A stretch of 6,425 nt of DNA. Source: JAETTH01 sp964455975 (GTDB lineage: Bacteria; Bacillota; Clostridia; TANB77; CAG-508). The first letter of the stretch is position 1; each line of letters starts with the position of its first letter. The notes under the pieces were generated by a model that was not told where the DNA came from, searched no databases, and was given only the letters and a program-made list of their open reading frames with translations. This document shows, piece by piece, positions 6,335 to 6,425 of this stretch. The stretch covers positions 1 to 6,425 of the forward strand of contig CAYVYP010000060.1 of assembly GCA_964455975.1 (NCBI GenBank), given 5' to 3'. A program made the translations under genes and the position numbers.

Positions 6335-6339
6335 ACATT
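6322..6339. repeat. Perfect 18-bp palindrome overlapping the rightward -10, candidate operator
   Basis: AATGTATTATAATACATT reads identically on both strands with no central spacer. It covers the -10 of the rightward promoter. Dyad sites of this size are typical of dimeric repressor operators (for example MarR-like or other winged-helix regulators), but I cannot match it to a named regulator. The AT-only core lowers its significance somewhat. Confidence 0.5.
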
Positions 6340-6373
6340 CATAGTTTATTTATTAGCATTACAAAAATACAAC

Positions 6374-6380
6374 AAGGAGG
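6374..6380 (+). promoter_or_regulatory. Ribosome binding site of the rightward gene
   Basis: AAGGAGG ends eight bases before the ATG at 6389-6391. This near-perfect Shine-Dalgarno sequence is the main reason to accept the short right-edge reading frame as a real gene. Confidence 0.85.
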
Positions 6381-6388
6381 TAAACTTC

Positions 6389-6425
6389 ATGCCAACAAGA
6401 GGATCACCTATCACTATCATTAAAG
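6389..6425 (+). CDS. Divergent gene of unknown function (partial, first 12 codons)
   Basis: Only MPTRGSPITIIK is present before the right edge, and I do not recognise the protein from it. The evidence that it is a gene is the well-spaced AAGGAGG at 6374-6380 and a good promoter candidate at 6306-6334 pointing toward it. It is transcribed away from the gapA operon. Its start shows no resemblance to a CggR/SorC-type regulator, but twelve residues are too few to exclude any family. Confidence 0.75.
   Translation, partial: MPTRGSPITIIK

Overview
The window reads as a piece of a very AT-rich chromosome from a low-GC Firmicute, most likely a Clostridia-type anaerobe and probably a draft or metagenomic assembly, since a run of ten Ns lies inside a gene. 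The evidence is AT-rich coding sequence, strong AGGAGG-type ribosome binding sites, the gap-pgk-tpi-gpmI gene order common in Clostridia and Bacilli, and a NifU-like protein type that I associate with Clostridia. TGA is a stop (end of pgk) and tryptophan is TGG, so this is not a code-4 mollicute. The taxonomic placement is inference.

Most of the window (6131 down to 1087, minus strand) is a lower-glycolysis operon: gapA, pgk, a Nudix hydrolase gene, tpiA and gpmI. Together these interconvert the triose phosphates and take glyceraldehyde-3-phosphate to 2-phosphoglycerate. The genes are tightly packed: 16 bp, 9 bp, a 19-bp overlap and 34 bp. No cggR repressor precedes gapA and no eno follows gpmI in this window. 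Two of the five genes carry lesions. tpiA lacks about 30 codons in frame, including the phosphate-binding YGGS loop. gpmI has a one-base insertion at 2452 and then the N gap at 2394-2403.

Downstream of gpmI, still on the minus strand, is an orphan immunity-type protein of the YezG/DUF600 family. Its N-terminus appears to continue upstream without a usable start codon. Beyond it is the 5' part of a NifU-like iron-sulfur scaffold gene that runs off the left edge.

The 257-bp region 6132-6388 is a divergent promoter region. It serves gapA to the left and, to the right, an unidentified gene of which only 12 codons are present. The two predicted promoters share a 9-bp motif at their -35 elements, arranged as an inverted repeat, and the rightward -10 lies inside a perfect 18-bp palindrome. 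I found no RNA genes, insertion sequences, CRISPR arrays, or convincing rho-independent terminators. I see no clear previously undescribed system. The most notable signals are the broken glycolytic genes, the Nudix gene inside the operon, the damaged-looking immunity gene and the symmetric divergent promoter region.
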